64,000 nt of DNA from NCBI RefSeq assembly GCF_954871325.1, contig NC_088776.1, positions 54,144,569 to 54,208,568 of the forward strand. Reading direction: 5' to 3'. Source of the DNA: Gordionus sp. m RMFG-2023. Its lineage: Eukaryota; Nematomorpha; Gordioida; Chordodea; Parachordodidae. The translations under genes were made by a program, and so were the position numbers. Within the stretch, counting starts at the first letter, position 1, and the number at the start of each line of letters is the position of its first letter. Positions 10,407-23,269 of the stretch are shown here, piece after piece. Under the pieces are notes generated by a model that saw only the letters and a program-made list of their open reading frames with translations, did not search any database and had not been told where the DNA came from.

Positions 10407-13400
10407 TTTAGCTATTTCCTTTAAAAAAATTTGAAAAAGTTCAAAAATAGCGATTATGACAATTGTCACCTATCTATGATACATCATAACTGAATTTTTA
10501 ATTTAACATGTTTAAAATATATAATTTTAGCTATTTCCTTTAAAAAAATTTGAAAAGTTCAAAAATAGCGATTATGACAATTGTCACCTATCTATGATAC
10601 ATCATCACTGAATTTTTAATTTAACATGTTTAGAATATATATTTTTAGATATTTCCTTTAAAAAAATTTGAAAAAGTTCAAAAATAGCGATATGACAAAT
10701 GTCACCTATCTATGATACATCCTCACAAATTTTAAATTTAACATGTTTAGAATATATATTTTTAGCTATTTGCTTTAAAAATTTGAAAAAAGTTCAAAAA
10801 TAACGATTATGACAATTGTCACCTATATATGATACATCCTCACTGAATTTTTAATTTAACATGTTTAGAATATATATTTTTAGCTATTTCCTTTAAAAAT
10901 ATTTGAAAAAATTCAAAAATAGCGATTATGACAATTGTCACCTATCTATGATACATCATCACTGAATTTTTAATTTAACATGTTTAAAATATATAATTTT
11001 AGCTATTTCCTTTAAAAAAATTTGAAAAAGTTCAAAAATAGCGATTATGACAATTGTCACCTATCTATGATACATCATCACTGAATTTTTAATTTAACAT
11101 GTTTAGAATATATATTTTTAGCTATTTCCTTTAAAAATATTTGAAAAAATTCAAAAATAGCGATTATGACAATTGTCACCTATCTATGATACATCATCAC
11201 TGAATTTTTAATTTAACATGTTTAAAATATATAATTTTAGCTATTTCCTTTAAAAAAATTTGAAAAAGTTCAAAAATAGCGATTATGACAATTGTCACCT
11301 ATCTATGATACATCATCACTGAATTTTTAATTTAACATGTTTAGAATATATATTTTTAGATATTTCCTTTAAAAAAATTTGAAAAATTTCAAAAATAGCG
11401 ATTATGACAATTGTCACCTATCTATGATACATCATCACTGAATTTTTAATTTAACATGTTTAAAATATATAATTTTAGCTATTTCCTTTAAAAAAATTTG
11501 AAAAGTTCAAAAATAGCGATTATGACAATTGTCACCTATCTATGATACATCATCACTGAATTTTTAATTTAACATGTTTAGAATATATATTTTTAGATAT
11601 TTCCTTTAAAAAAATTTGAAAAAGTTCAAAAATAGCGATATGACAATTGTCACCTATCTATGATACATCCTCACAAATTTTAAATTTAACATGTTTAGAA
11701 TATATATTTTTAGCTATTTCCTTTAAAAATATTTGAAAAAATTCAAAAATAGCGATTATGACAATTGTCACCTATCTATGATACATCATCACTGAATTTT
11801 TAATTTAACATGTTTAAAATATATAATTTTAGCTATTTCCTTTAAAAAAATTTGAAAAGTTCAAAAATAGCGATTATGACAATTGTCACCTATCTATGAT
11901 ACATCATCACTGAATTTTTAATTTAACATGTTTAGAATATATAATTTTAGCTATTTCCTTTAAAAAAATTTGAAAAAGTTCAAAAATAGCGATTATGACA
12001 ATTGTCACCTATCTATGATACATCATCACTGAATTTTTAATTTAACATGTTTAGTATATATATTTTCAGATATTTCCTTTAAAAAAAATTAAAAAAGTTC
12101 AAAAATAGCGATTATGACAATTGTCACCTATCTATGATATATCTTCACTGAATTTTTAATTTAACATGTTTAGAATATATATTTTTAGATATTTCCTTTA
12201 AAAAAATTTGAAAAAGTTCAAAAATAGCGATTATGACAATTGTCACCTATATATGATACATCATCACTGAATTTTTAATTTAACATGTTTAGAATATATA
12301 TTTTTAGCTATTTCCTTTAAAAATATTTGAAAAAATTCAAAAATAGCGATTATGACAATTGTCACCTATCTATGATACATCATCACTGAATTTTTAATTT
12401 AACATGTTTAAAATATATAATTTTAGCTATTTCCTTTAAAAAAATTTGAAAAAGTTCAAAAATAGCGATTATGACAATTGTCACCTATCTATGATACATC
12501 ATCACTGAATTTTTAATTTAACATGTTTAGAATATATATTTTTAGATATTTCCTTTAAAAAAATTTGAAAAATTTCAAAAATAGCGATTATGACAATTGT
12601 CACCTATCTATGATACATCATCACTGAATTTTTAATTTAACATGTTTAAAATATATAATTTTAGCTATTTCCTTTAAAAAAATTTGAAAAGTTCAAAAAT
12701 AGCGATTATGACAATTGTCACCTATCTATGATACATCATCACTGAATTTTTAATTTAACATGTTTAGAATATATATTTTTAGATATTTCCTTTAAAAAAA
12801 TTTGAAAAAGTTCAAAAATAGCGATATGACAATTGTCACCTATCTATGATACATCCTCACAAATTTTAAATTTAACATGTTTAGAATATATATTTTTAGC
12901 TATTTGCTTTAAAAATTTGAAAAAAGTTCAAAAATAACGATTATGACAATTGTCACCTATATATGATACATCCTCACTGAATTTTTAATTTAACATGTTT
13001 AGAATATATATTTTTAGCTATTTCCTTTAAAAATATTTGAAAAAATTCAAAAATAGCGATTATGACAATTGTCACCTATCTATGATACATCATCACTGAA
13101 TTTTTAATTTAACATGTTTAAAATATATAATTTTAGCTATTTCCTTTAAAAAAATTTGAAAAAGTTCAAAAATAGCGATTATGACAATTGTCACCTATCT
13201 ATGATACATCATCACTGAATTTTTAATTTAACATGTTTAGAATATATATTTTTAGCTATTTCCTTTAAAAATATTTGAAAAAATTCAAAAATAGCGATTA
13301 TGACAATTGTCACCTATCTATGATACATCATCACTGAATTTTTAATTTAACATGTTTAAAATATATAATTTTAGCTATTTCCTTTAAAAAAATTTGAAAA

Positions 13401-14870
13401 AGTTCAAAAATAGCGATTATGACAATTGTCACCTATCTATGATACATCATCACTGAATTTTTAATTTAACATGTTTAGAATATATATTTTTAGATATTTC
13501 CTTTAAAAAAATTTGAAAAATTTCAAAAATAGCGATTATGACAATTGTCACCTATCTATGATACATCATCACTGAATTTTTAATTTAACATGTTTAAAAT
13601 ATATAATTTTAGCTATTTCCTTTAAAAAAATTTGAAAAGTTCAAAAATAGCGATTATGACAATTGTCACCTATCTATGATACATCATCACTGAATTTTTA
13701 ATTTAACATGTTTAGAATATATATTTTTAGATATTTCCTTTAAAAAAATTTGAAAAAGTTCAAAAATAGCGATATGACAATTGTCACCTATCTATGATAC
13801 ATCCTCACAAATTTTAAATTTAACATGTTTAGAATATATATTTTTAGCTATTTCCTTTAAAAATATTTGAAAAAATTCAAAAATAGCGATTATGACAATT
13901 GTCACCTATCTATGATACATCATCACTGAATTTTTAATTTAACATGTTTAAAATATATAATTTTAGCTATTTCCTTTAAAAAAATTTGAAAAATTTCAAA
14001 AATAGCGATTATGACAATTGTCACCTATCTATGATACATCATCACTGAATTTTTAATTTAACATGTTTAGAATATATATTTTTAGATATTTCCTTTAAAA
14101 AAATTTGAAAAATTTCAAAAATAGCGATTATGACAATTGTCACCTATATATGATACATCCTCACTGAATTTTTAATTTAACATGTTTAGAATATATATTT
14201 TTAGCTATTTCCTTTAAAAAATTTTGAAAAAGTTCAAAAATAGCGATTATGACAATTGTCACCTATATATGATACATCCTCACTGAATTTTTAATTTAAC
14301 ATGTTTAGAATATATATTTTTAGCTATTTCCTTTAAAAAAATTGAAAAAAGTTCAAAAATAACGATTATGACAATTTTCTATGATACATCCTCACTGAAT
14401 TTTTAATTCAACATGTTTAGAATATATATTTTTAGCTATTTCCTTTAAAAAATTTGAAAAAGTTCAAAAATAGCGATATGACAATTGTCACCTATCTATG
14501 ATACATCCTCACAAATTTTAAATTTAACATGTTTAGAATATATATTTTTAGCTATTTGCTTTAAAAATTTGAAAAAAGTTCAAAAATAACGATTATGACA
14601 ATTGTCACCTATCTATGATACATCCTCACTGAATTTTTAATTCAACATGTTTAGAATATATATTTTTAGCAATTTGCTTTAAAAAAACTCAAAAAAGTTC
14701 AAAAATGGCGATTATGACAATTGTCACTTATCTATGGTACATCTTCACTGAAATTTTGATTTAACATGTCTACAATATATATTTTCATCTATTTCATTTA
14801 AAAAAGTTCAAAAATAAGCATCATAACAAATGGCTCTTTTCTATGGTGCATCTTCACTTAAAAATTTTAA
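9300..14870. repeat. Satellite array, right side (~119-bp unit, higher-order structure)
   Basis: Roughly 46 tandem copies, in opposite orientation to the array at 1-1,105. Most carry TGACAATTGTCA. Variant units recur in order: the form with CATGTTTAGTATATAT is at 10,031 and 12,046; the form with CCTCACAAATTTTAAATT is near 10,725, 11,670, 12,850, 13,805 and 14,505; the form with TAGCTATTTGCTTT is near 10,765, 12,895 and 14,550. This gives a higher-order repeat of about 2.0-2.1 kb. The last units (14,690-14,870) decay towards unique sequence. No coding potential. Confidence 0.95.
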
Positions 14871-15059
14871 AAAATAACTATGATGAATAGTTAATCCAGA
14901 GCATTATAATTTAAAGAAGCTTTAAGTAACTTTCCCGCCTATAATATTAATATATACTAAATGTTATTTGACTTTTGGTCAAAAAAAATGATCTAGATAT
15001 TGGGTTAAGGGTGAAAAAAAGCAACCCTAACTTTAAGTCGTCTTTAAAAAGAAAGATCC

Positions 15060-15565
15060 ATATTTTGAGTCGGATTGAATAAAACGACCCGATGTTTGAG
15101 TCTGAGTCAGAAAAAGGACCCAAACTTTGAGTTGGAGTCGAAAAATACGACCCAAACTTCAAGTTTGAGTCGAAAAATACGACCCAAACTTCAAGTTTTA
15201 GTCGAAAAATACACCCAAACTTCAAGTTTTAGTCGAAAAATACGACCCAAACTTCAAGTTTGAGTCGAAAAATACGACCCAAATTTCAAGTTTGAGTCGA
15301 AAAATACAACCCAAATTTTGAGTCGGAGTCGTAAAAAACGACCCATATTTTGGGTCGAGGTCGTTTTTTTCGGCTTGGACTTGGGTCGGAGTCGAAAAAA
15401 ACGACCCATATTTTGGGTCGAAGTCATTTTTTTCGGCTTGAACTCGGGTCGAAGTCGTAAAAAACGACCAAAACTTTGAGTTAGAGTCGAAAAAAACGAC
15501 CCAAAATTTGGGTGAGCTGCGTTCGAGCCGACTCGGCTAAGCCGATTAACAACACTACCCACATA
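15060..15565. repeat. Minisatellite of ~32-bp units built from GACCCAAA / TTTGGGTC
   Basis: Between 15,115 and 15,330 the word GTCGAAAAATACGACCCAAA recurs about every 30-33 bp, followed by CTTCAAGTTT. From 15,330 to 15,500 the units change into longer ones with the dyad GACCCATATTTTGGGTC. Open frames on both strands here are products of repetition with a period near a multiple of three, not genes. The end (15,523-15,563) holds GAGCCGACTCGGCTAAGCC and TTAACAACACTA, words shared with the inverted repeat at 58.3 kb. Confidence 0.85.
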
Positions 15566-16146
15566 TAAAAAATACCTATTAAATACATGGTAATAAATTA
15601 TAATTTTAATATATTTCACTAAATATCACAACACAACATTACATATATATATTTAAAATGATCAAATAATGGAACAGAAACACGAGAGGGAAGGATTAGG
15701 CGATTAATTTTAAAAATGGAATGTCGGAATATATAAGTGATCATTTTTTTAATACTAAAATTATAAAAATCTTATTTTAATATAATAAGGAGAGATGTTT
15801 GAACCTTTTATCTATTAAACCAATTTCTCTCAAAAATTGGTCAAAATATGACATGTACATTGCCCAGGAACCTACACAGGAATTTGATATAGGAGGGGGG
15901 TAGTTAAAAATAATTTTGGACTTATTCTATGTTTAATATCTGTCAGATATTTATTAGGTCTAATTACTATAAAATATTGACAACTATGTATCTGAGAAGG
16001 GCTAACCCATTCATTCTATTTTTTAGAGGTGGTACATCTCAGGTATGGTTTTGTTCTTAAATAAGAAAATATTTTTTCATCGATAAACGTATTAATGGGT
16101 AGAGTTGGATATATTATAATTTTAATATAATTTAGAAAATAGTCTT

Positions 16147-16270
16147 AAATATGTTCGAAATTATGCATAGCATCTGTAACATTTTTTTGAATATTATCAA
16201 CTGTAGATAACGTATTATACCATTTTTTACATTTAGCTAATAATGCATCATAGGATCTTAACATCCTCAT
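16147..16270 (-). pseudogene. Exon-like fragment shared by the segmental duplication, copy 1
   Basis: Minus-strand translation reads DALLAKCKKWYNTLSTVDN, then QKNVTDAMHNFEHI, followed by a stop. The duplicate at 23,270-23,470 has the same peptide (DALLAKRKKWYYTLITVHN, then QKNVISALHNFEHIL) and remains open further. Retention of most residues between otherwise diverged copies suggests an ancestral coding exon. I do not recognise the family. A further minus frame at 16,455-16,685 (76 codons) lies upstream and is not clearly kept in copy 2. Confidence 0.35.
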
Positions 16271-16654
16271 AATAAAAATCTGCCAAATATTTAATTTTTT
16301 CCCATCGGCAATATTATTTGTAGCAGATTTATAAGTGCTACCTGATGAATCAAGAAACTTTCATTTATCTGAGTATTAAAAGTATCCAAGAGGGGGATAA
16401 AGAAGTTTATTTTACTTCTTAGACAGACCTTATATCAATATTGTAACAATGAGTTCAGAGTCGAAGTAGACAACTATTAAATTTATAGAGCTCTGCTTTT
16501 GACTCAACAATGACATGAATGTGAAATTTATCACAAAACATTCCATAGATTCCAATATGAGCTATTCTCATAATCCCAATAAAATCGATGTTATTTTTTG
16601 AAATTTTTATTTTAGTTTTGCAGTGAAAAAGTTTCAAATGATCTGGTAAGAGAC

Positions 16655-16830
16655 ATGCAGGCCCGGGATGAGCCTTATTTGACATTTTTTAAATATACCC
16701 GATCCGAGCCTAAAAATTTTTTAAAAAAATACCCGGGCCTGGCATTATATTTCAAACCGCCATTATTAGCTAAAAAAATTAAAAATAAATGTAATATATT
16801 TAAAAAAATCCGGCCGGCCTGTGTAAATGG
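16655..16830. repeat. GGCCCGGG-type GC tract
   Basis: GC-rich words (GCAGGCCCGGGATGAGCC, ACCCGATCCGAGCC, ACCCGGGCCTGGC, CCGGCCGGCC) are separated by A/T runs. The matching tract in the duplicate copy is at 23,900-24,020. Confidence 0.6.
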
Positions 16831-17729
16831 AGATTCTGCAGGTTCTAATACATATTCGGTAAGATATAGTAATGGTTATTATAAGATTGCATCTAAATTT
16901 TTTGTCTGAGGGGGGTGGGGGTGGTGGTAATTTGCCTCTTCCCAGGCTTTGAGTGGCCATATAAAATTTTCATTACATAAATGAGTCTGGTTAAATTTAT
17001 ATTGAAATAAGCTACTTAACACGCATATAATTAAGACCACTCAATTTAAATAATCGGATGAGTCTTATGATAAATTGAGATGTTAATATTATTTTAATAT
17101 GTTTATAATTATCCTTATGAATATTTAAATCGATAGTAACGCTAGCTCTTTCTACACTTATTCTATATTGTAATATTTTTTATTTATAATGAAATTCTTA
17201 AATAAGACACTATAACTAATTAATGCAGGGTATATGGTGGCCAATCAAAGCAACCAGTAAAAAAAAAACTTTCGCGCAAACTTATATAGTGTAAATACTA
17301 TCGTAGTCAATATAATTCAAATTTAATTTATAGATTAAAGATTGGTTGACACAATAATATTAACTGTATTCAATTAACCCTTCTTTATCCCCTTTTTTGA
17401 TAAAAATGAAATCATGGTCGTATCACTTCACTCCTGCTCGCGCATTTTACTAGCCATATTCGGTTGGGAAGGAGAGTGAAAGGGAGTGGCATTTGGCAGG
17501 GAAGGAATGGAAGGTGGTTTATTATAGGTAATGACAAAGGTATTGTTAGTTGGAGCTAGAAAACATTAAAAATATTCCCAGCCAACCGTATCATACACAA
17601 GCTGACCATAAGAAAATCAAAAAAATATTCCATTAAGTATACCTGGTTGTTCCTGGGATGATTTCACGAAAAAAGCGAGTGTAACAGGAAATTGTAATCA
17701 TCTTAATGATATTGTAATATCTCTTAATA

Positions 17730-17890
17730 TCAGAGACCTGGATGTCCGGCTCGGGTACATGAGCTGAGCCTTATTTTAGTTTTTTTCAATATACCCGAGC
17801 CGGGCCGAAAATTTTAAACCAAATATTTTAAATCGCAACTATAAAAATTAAATACTGAAAATATAAAACCTGGGGCGGGCTGGTCAAAAA
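17730..17890. repeat. GGCCCGGG-type GC tract
   Basis: Words such as GGCTCGGGTACATGAGC, ACCCGAGCCGGGCC and GGGGCGGGCTGG lie in AT-rich sequence. The tract at 24,590-24,830 is its counterpart in the second duplicated copy. Confidence 0.55.
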
Positions 17891-18490
17891 AATTTAATAA
17901 GAAATTTCGAGATGGTACCTCTGCAGGTAGTTGGTTGATATTATAGGTTAGATAATCTTTTATCATAGAGGTCTCGCTAAAGTATTATATGTATGCCAAA
18001 AAATTACTTGTAAATTGGTTCTTACTCTCTTTTTGTTTTTCATAAGGGGCAAAAAAATTAATTTCTAAGGTGAAATCCCATACAAGTTTTTTAAAATAAC
18101 ACTGAAAAGTATTTTATAAGATTCTTCGAAACTATAATATTTTAGGAGTATACCTAAATGAAATACTCCGAATAATAAGGGATGGGGTGCCTTTGAAAAT
18201 TAACTTCAAACTTAATGCAATTTACAAAAAACCTAAATAATGGTGGGCACGCCATTCTGTGAAACCTTGATGCTCCATGATTCTAAAATGGACATTTTTG
18301 CCTCACGTGATATGGCGGTATTATTTTTTAATTTCAAAAATCCAATTAATATCAACAGATATTGTTATACAATTATAACGACTGTTATTTTCTAATACAC
18401 GTTTGCTATAACAATAAACAAATAGTGGAAATTCCTTTCTATTACACGAATAATTTTCGAAAACTTTTTTTTTTAATGATGAGCTTTATA

Positions 18491-19136
18491 TGAATCGAAT
18501 TTATGGGTAAGGACACAAAAATTTTGTTCTTATGTTCGGTTTTAAAAGTCTTAGGAATCAGCTAATTTGTATTAATTTCCTATTAAGGAGCATTGCGCAT
18601 ATGCAATTATTTGAAATTTAAAAATTAATAATAACCAAATTAATCTTTTGTTCTTCCTACAGCTATTCTCAATTAATATCATATTCAGATGCCGTCTTCT
18701 GCCTAAACCACTTCAAGCTAATCTTGAATATACATGTTATTATCTTTGAGATATAAGGAAATAATTTTTTTTTAGTTTCATATAACTTAAGTGAAGAAAT
18801 TAAATCATTTTATAATTTACCCCTAAAAAATTCTGGATATACAACCTTTTATAAAATTTACAAAATAAAAATATATATTGAAATAAATGCCGAATTTAAC
18901 AATTTGTTGAAAATATTCAAACTATTTTATATTATTTATAAAGTAATTCCATTTTTTTTGTCATTATATACAGCGCCCCTAATATTGGTTATGTATCCCC
19001 TTTAAAAAAATGTACCTTTGTATCATAAATCAATTAATATATTTTACAAAAAAAAAGTAACAGCAATTTACATTATGTTACCTTGAAAATTAGTATTGTA
19101 TTGGTGTATTAGTTAGCAAAAATTAAATTAGTATTG
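18491..19136. other. Stretch without a gene; 3' flank of cysteine-rich gene A
   Basis: The first ~450 bp hold nothing recognisable. From about 19,010 to 19,136 the sequence resembles 33,955-34,042, next to gene C (TTTTACAAAAAAAAA, CATAATGTAA), so the ancestral gene duplication included some 3' flank. Confidence 0.5.
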
Positions 19137-22100
19137 TTATTGACAATGAGCTAGTTCATCTGTTTCTGCATCTACAAACATAGCTGAGCAAGTTCCATTA
19201 CAATATTCAGGCACGCAAACTATGAATGGAACATTGCAAAAGGTTATTGTTTCGCAGGGATTAGTACAGTTGTCGAGTGATTCCCTGCAAATCCCAGCGA
19301 ATATGTTGATAGTAATATTCTGAGTATGTCGAATATGACCAACTATTGTAATAAAGAAAAGTTGCATTATCATGGATTGAATGAATGGGTAAGAAAATAG
19401 TTTTATAAAAAAATAAGACTTCAATTTCTTAATATATATATCAGAGGCCTGTAGTGGTACCATTACAAGGTCCTATCTGGTTTTTTATTAAAAAAATTTT
19501 TTACCAGCCTGAATTTTTTAAAGATTCATTACATTTATTTTTAATTTTTATAGCTAATAATGACAATTAAAATATACACCCAGCCCGAGTATTTTAAAAA
19601 AAAAAATTTTTACGCCAGGTCTGAGTTACATTTTCTTCACTCTTCGGTAGGTCAAGGACCTCGTGTGACGTATTTAGGGGGTACCTAACTGACGATGTTA
19701 CCAAATCCTCTTTTGCGATCCAGGGACCCTCTTTTTGCGAATAATATATGTTAATTAAATATCTTAATACTAATTCATATCGATATAACAAATTATATAT
19801 ATATATATATTAATAATCTATATAGATATTTGTTAGTGAGTCGATAATGATAACAGAAAATATGTAAAAAATATTTAAAGGAATTCATATGCTAAATAAT
19901 AGTGCTCTATATTCATGAGCTATGCTTATAATGTTCATTCTCGTATTGACCAGTTTTCAATAATATACGAACCAAATAAGTGGAGGACTATAATAGAATA
20001 ATTTTTATTGCATTCTTAGACAAAGATTGGTGGGTGAATTATCCCAATTTAAATTATGGTGTAAAAAATATATTAATTAGCCTCCTTTGACATTGTTTTT
20101 CTTTAGAAACATATATTAACCCTTATTAAACATCCAAATTTATATCATCTTTTCACAATTTTAAAATCTAATATTTTTGGCTTTTTCTGCAGAGATCGAT
20201 TTCAACAAACATGGGTATGTTAACTTAACATTACATTTTGGATTTGATTTTCAATAGAATCATCTTTAAGTTTTTTTTTAAATATACAAAATAATTTTTC
20301 TTAGGAATATTATCATCATAACCTGAGTGTACATCACTATTATGAGCTCTCCCATAATAAGACAAAGATTTTAACTAGTGGAAGGATTTAACCTCTCTCA
20401 ATTTTATGCCTATTTTGAATATGAATTGCCTGGATTTCCCGTAATTAATTTCCAAAGAAAAGTAAATTATTAAATAAACAATCAATTAAAAATTTGCATT
20501 AAATCTTCTTTTTTTCTAAAATATAGATTTTTACAAATAATAATTTATTATATTGAAAAAAAAAATAATAAATTTTTTAATTAATGATTAGAAATTTATA
20601 TATTTTAATTTAAAACGTTAAATAAAGTGTGCCTTTGTGCCGCGACTCCCCGTTTTTTAATATCAATTTTAATCTTTACAAAGTTCGCGAATCTGACTTT
20701 TAAAATAAAGTATCTACATTATATACAAATCACTTATCTTATAATATTATATGTTTTTCATAAAATTATTTATATTATATTATAATAATATAAATAGGAT
20801 ATAATATAATACACTTCATCATAATTAATTCCATTATATGTTAAAATATAAGAACATAAAATCAAAATATGTAAAAGGTATTATTATATACAAAAATATA
20901 TAATATGTAAAAGGGATTTTAAAAAGTTAGACTAGCTCCTTAGGAAGGGAGCTTTCGAAACTGATGTAATTCAATTTATGAATGGCAATAGAGAGTTTTT
21001 GTTCAAGGTAAAAACCTTCCCTGGGTTCATCAGTGATTTTACGAATAAAAGAACCAAGTTCTTTGAAGAAGGTCAAAGCACGGCCACCAAATGTGGCTAA
21101 TGTAGAGAAGATTATAGGAATAAAAATGTGCTCATTGGATATTACCGAATATCTATTAATTTTGGATAGCTCTTTGATTTCCAAGGAATAAAAATGTGCT
21201 CATTGGATATTACCGAATATCTATTAATTTTGGATAGCTCTTTGATTTGCAAGATGTTTGAATATCTATTAATTGTGGATAGCTCTTTGATTTCCAAGAT
21301 GTTTATTGTAAGATTTGTAAGGGCTAAGAGATCTATACAGGAATAAATCTTACAAGGATTTGGGCAATTCCGCCAGATCTCAAAGGACCACTGGGTTCTA
21401 GGATCGATGGAATCTGCGGAAATTTAAGAACACGTTGAATAATGACATTACAATGATTTTGTCTTGGAATACGTCTTTTTCATGAACGGCAGTGCAGGTT
21501 ATGTCGTCCCTTTCAGTCAACAGGAACATTACAATCGAGAGCAAAGGTAAGGTTGGGTAATTGAATAATTGAGGCGGATTTCAATGGCATTAATGAGTAC
21601 ATTTTTGGCAAGTTTTAATTGAAGATTGACAGAAGGGAGATCCTCGAAAAACTGCCCAGAGCCATTTAGCAGGCGAAGGACGAACTAGGGGTTTAATGTT
21701 TGATAGTAGAGTTGAGCAGGCAACAATCGGGATGATATCCCATTCCTTTTGTTTGTAAGTGACCGGTAAAGTGTTGTCAACAAGAATTCGAGATCTCCAT
21801 AGATCTAATGCCTCCGTGTACGACGAATCGTCCACAGGAATGTGAGCGGTAACAATAGGTTTTGTTAATAAGCAATTTGAGATAAAAGTTGTTAAGCTAA
21901 ATCAGAATGCCAAGACCGCCAAATTTTCTTGGGAGAGAAGCCTTAGCCCAAACAATTTTTCCGGACAAGATTTAGGATCTCCTCTGTAAATTCTTTGATT
22001 CTCGTTTTATATACATTTAAGACAGGGATTAAAAAGCAGCAGTTACCTTAGAGTGTAAAGAATGGGCTCTATATTAAAAAAAATTTTCAACAGAAAAAAA

Positions 22101-22472
22101 CGACTTATGAGGGGAAAGGAGGAGAATGATATCACCCTATTAAATAAGCGTCTTAAGAGTTGAATCCATAAAGGTGCAAACAGCTGAGTTACCTCCAACC
22201 GGGGATCCTAAATGAATTAGCTGATCTTGATTAATGCATAACTAACTTAACTACTTCTTAATTTTTTTATATATAAATAATAGTAATAAATATTTTACTT
22301 GTATTCTGGTCTTGGTAATTGATAATATACATCTTAAAATATAATGCAAATTTTGTAGGTAATAATATTAGAATTGAATTTTTTAAATATATTAAAATTA
22401 GTTTTTAAAAAAAATAACTTACAATAGATGCAAGAATCTTGAAAAGCATAGTAGCAATCGTGAAGGGCATTT
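19137..22472 (-). CDS. Secreted cysteine-rich 95-aa protein, paralogue A
   Basis: Three exons on the minus strand: 22,425-22,472, 22,299-22,332 and 19,137-19,342, joined by GT...AG introns (donor GTAAGTT; acceptor ACAATAG for exon 3). The total is 288 nt, 95 aa. Exon 1 encodes a hydrophobic leader (MPFTIATMLFKILASI). The mature part has eight cysteines: C-x6-C-x3-C-x5-C-x6-C-x4-C-x3-C-x14-C, with the conserved words NPCETI, YCNGTC and AETDELAHC. YCNGTC includes an N-glycosylation sequon. Intron 2 is 2.96 kb, against about 350 bp in paralogues B and C, because a reverse-transcriptase remnant and other repeats lie in it. Function unknown. The Cys pattern loosely recalls small inhibitor-like or VWC-like domains, but I could not assign one. 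Confidence 0.72.
20925..22240 (-). mobile_element. Remnant of a reverse-transcriptase element, 3' part only
   Basis: Two minus-strand blocks (about 21,590-21,835 and 20,927-21,184) resemble the region downstream of the reverse transcriptase in retroelement polyproteins of many eukaryotes, including the late block FIPIIFSTLATFGGRA with LEQKLSIAIHKLN. No reverse transcriptase core is present. It is a broken fossil. The class is uncertain; non-LTR is the likeliest. A short direct repeat near 21,184-21,300 lies within it. It lies in intron 2 of cysteine-rich gene A and explains part of that intron's length. Confidence 0.5.
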
Positions 22473-22549
22473 TTATAAAAAAATTGGATACTTTTAAAAT
22501 AGTTTAAAAAATTTTCCAATATTAAAAAATAAGTTAAAAGTTCCTTTTT

Positions 22550-22564
22550 TTCTTATAATTTATA
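22550..22564 (-). promoter_or_regulatory. TATA-like promoter block of gene A
   Basis: On the minus strand the sequence is TATAAATTATAAGAA, 78 bp before the ATG of gene A. The identical 15-mer occurs upstream of genes B (26,772-26,786) and C (34,780-34,794), followed in all three by a short A-rich run and a GGAACTT- or GGATCTT-like word. This is likely the core promoter. Confidence 0.6.
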
Positions 22565-23269
22565 GTAAACTTTTTTTTAAAAAATTCGGGTTCAACATAT
22601 TTTTTTATAAACATATTTATTCCATTATATATGTGGGTTTATTAAAAAATGAATTTAAATGATAAATTTTATCATTTTCATTATAAAAGAAGATAGATAT
22701 TTGGACAAATGTAAACATAAAAACAAATTACAAAGTTTAAAGGTTAAGTTTAAATAAATGAGTTCTTCAAAATATTTACATAAGATATATTAATTATCTA
22801 AACTAAACTTTTTCGATTAAGATGAAGGGTATTTTATGATCACATTAAAAAAACACCAATTAATTACTTGGTAATAATATTATAAGTTTTAAAATATCAC
22901 TAAAAATCACAGCACAACATTTTATATGCACTTAAGATTATCGAAGAATGGAACAGAAACACGGATTAAATTCTATTCTGAAATGCTGCAATGATTTGAG
23001 GAAGGGGAGAGAGGAATTAGGCGATTAATCTTAAATGGGCATATATAAATGATCAATTTAATACTAAAATTATAAAAATATGTGTGGGGAGGGGGATAGT
23101 TAAAAATAATTTTATAATTAGGAGTTATCTAAGAATATCTTAAGTTTCAGATATTTATTAGGTTTAATTGCCATAAAATATTGGAAATTACCTATGTATA
23201 TTGAGAAGGGCTAACCTTACTTTTAGAGGTAATAATTATGGTTTTGTCCTTTAATAAGGAAATATTTTT

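Larger units (their letters stand above)
15625..18490. repeat. Segmental duplication, copy 1
   Basis: This segment aligns in direct orientation with 22,905-25,437. Shared anchors in the same order include GGAACAGAAACACG, GAGAAGGGCTAACC, ATCTGCCAAATATTTAAT, GTTTCAAATGATCTGG with GAGACATGCAGGCCCGGGA, and CACGAATAAT near the right end. Many indels separate the copies, so the duplication is not recent. It contains GC-rich tracts and one short exon-like block (16,147-16,270). Confidence 0.8.

Noticed and set aside
9300-14870. Regularly spaced repeats resembling a CRISPR array
   Set aside because: There are no unique spacers: the whole ~119-bp unit repeats. The surrounding genes have introns, so this is a eukaryotic satellite.
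15075-15619. Open frames on both strands in the minisatellite
   Set aside because: They are translations of a repeat with a period close to a multiple of three. No conserved residues.
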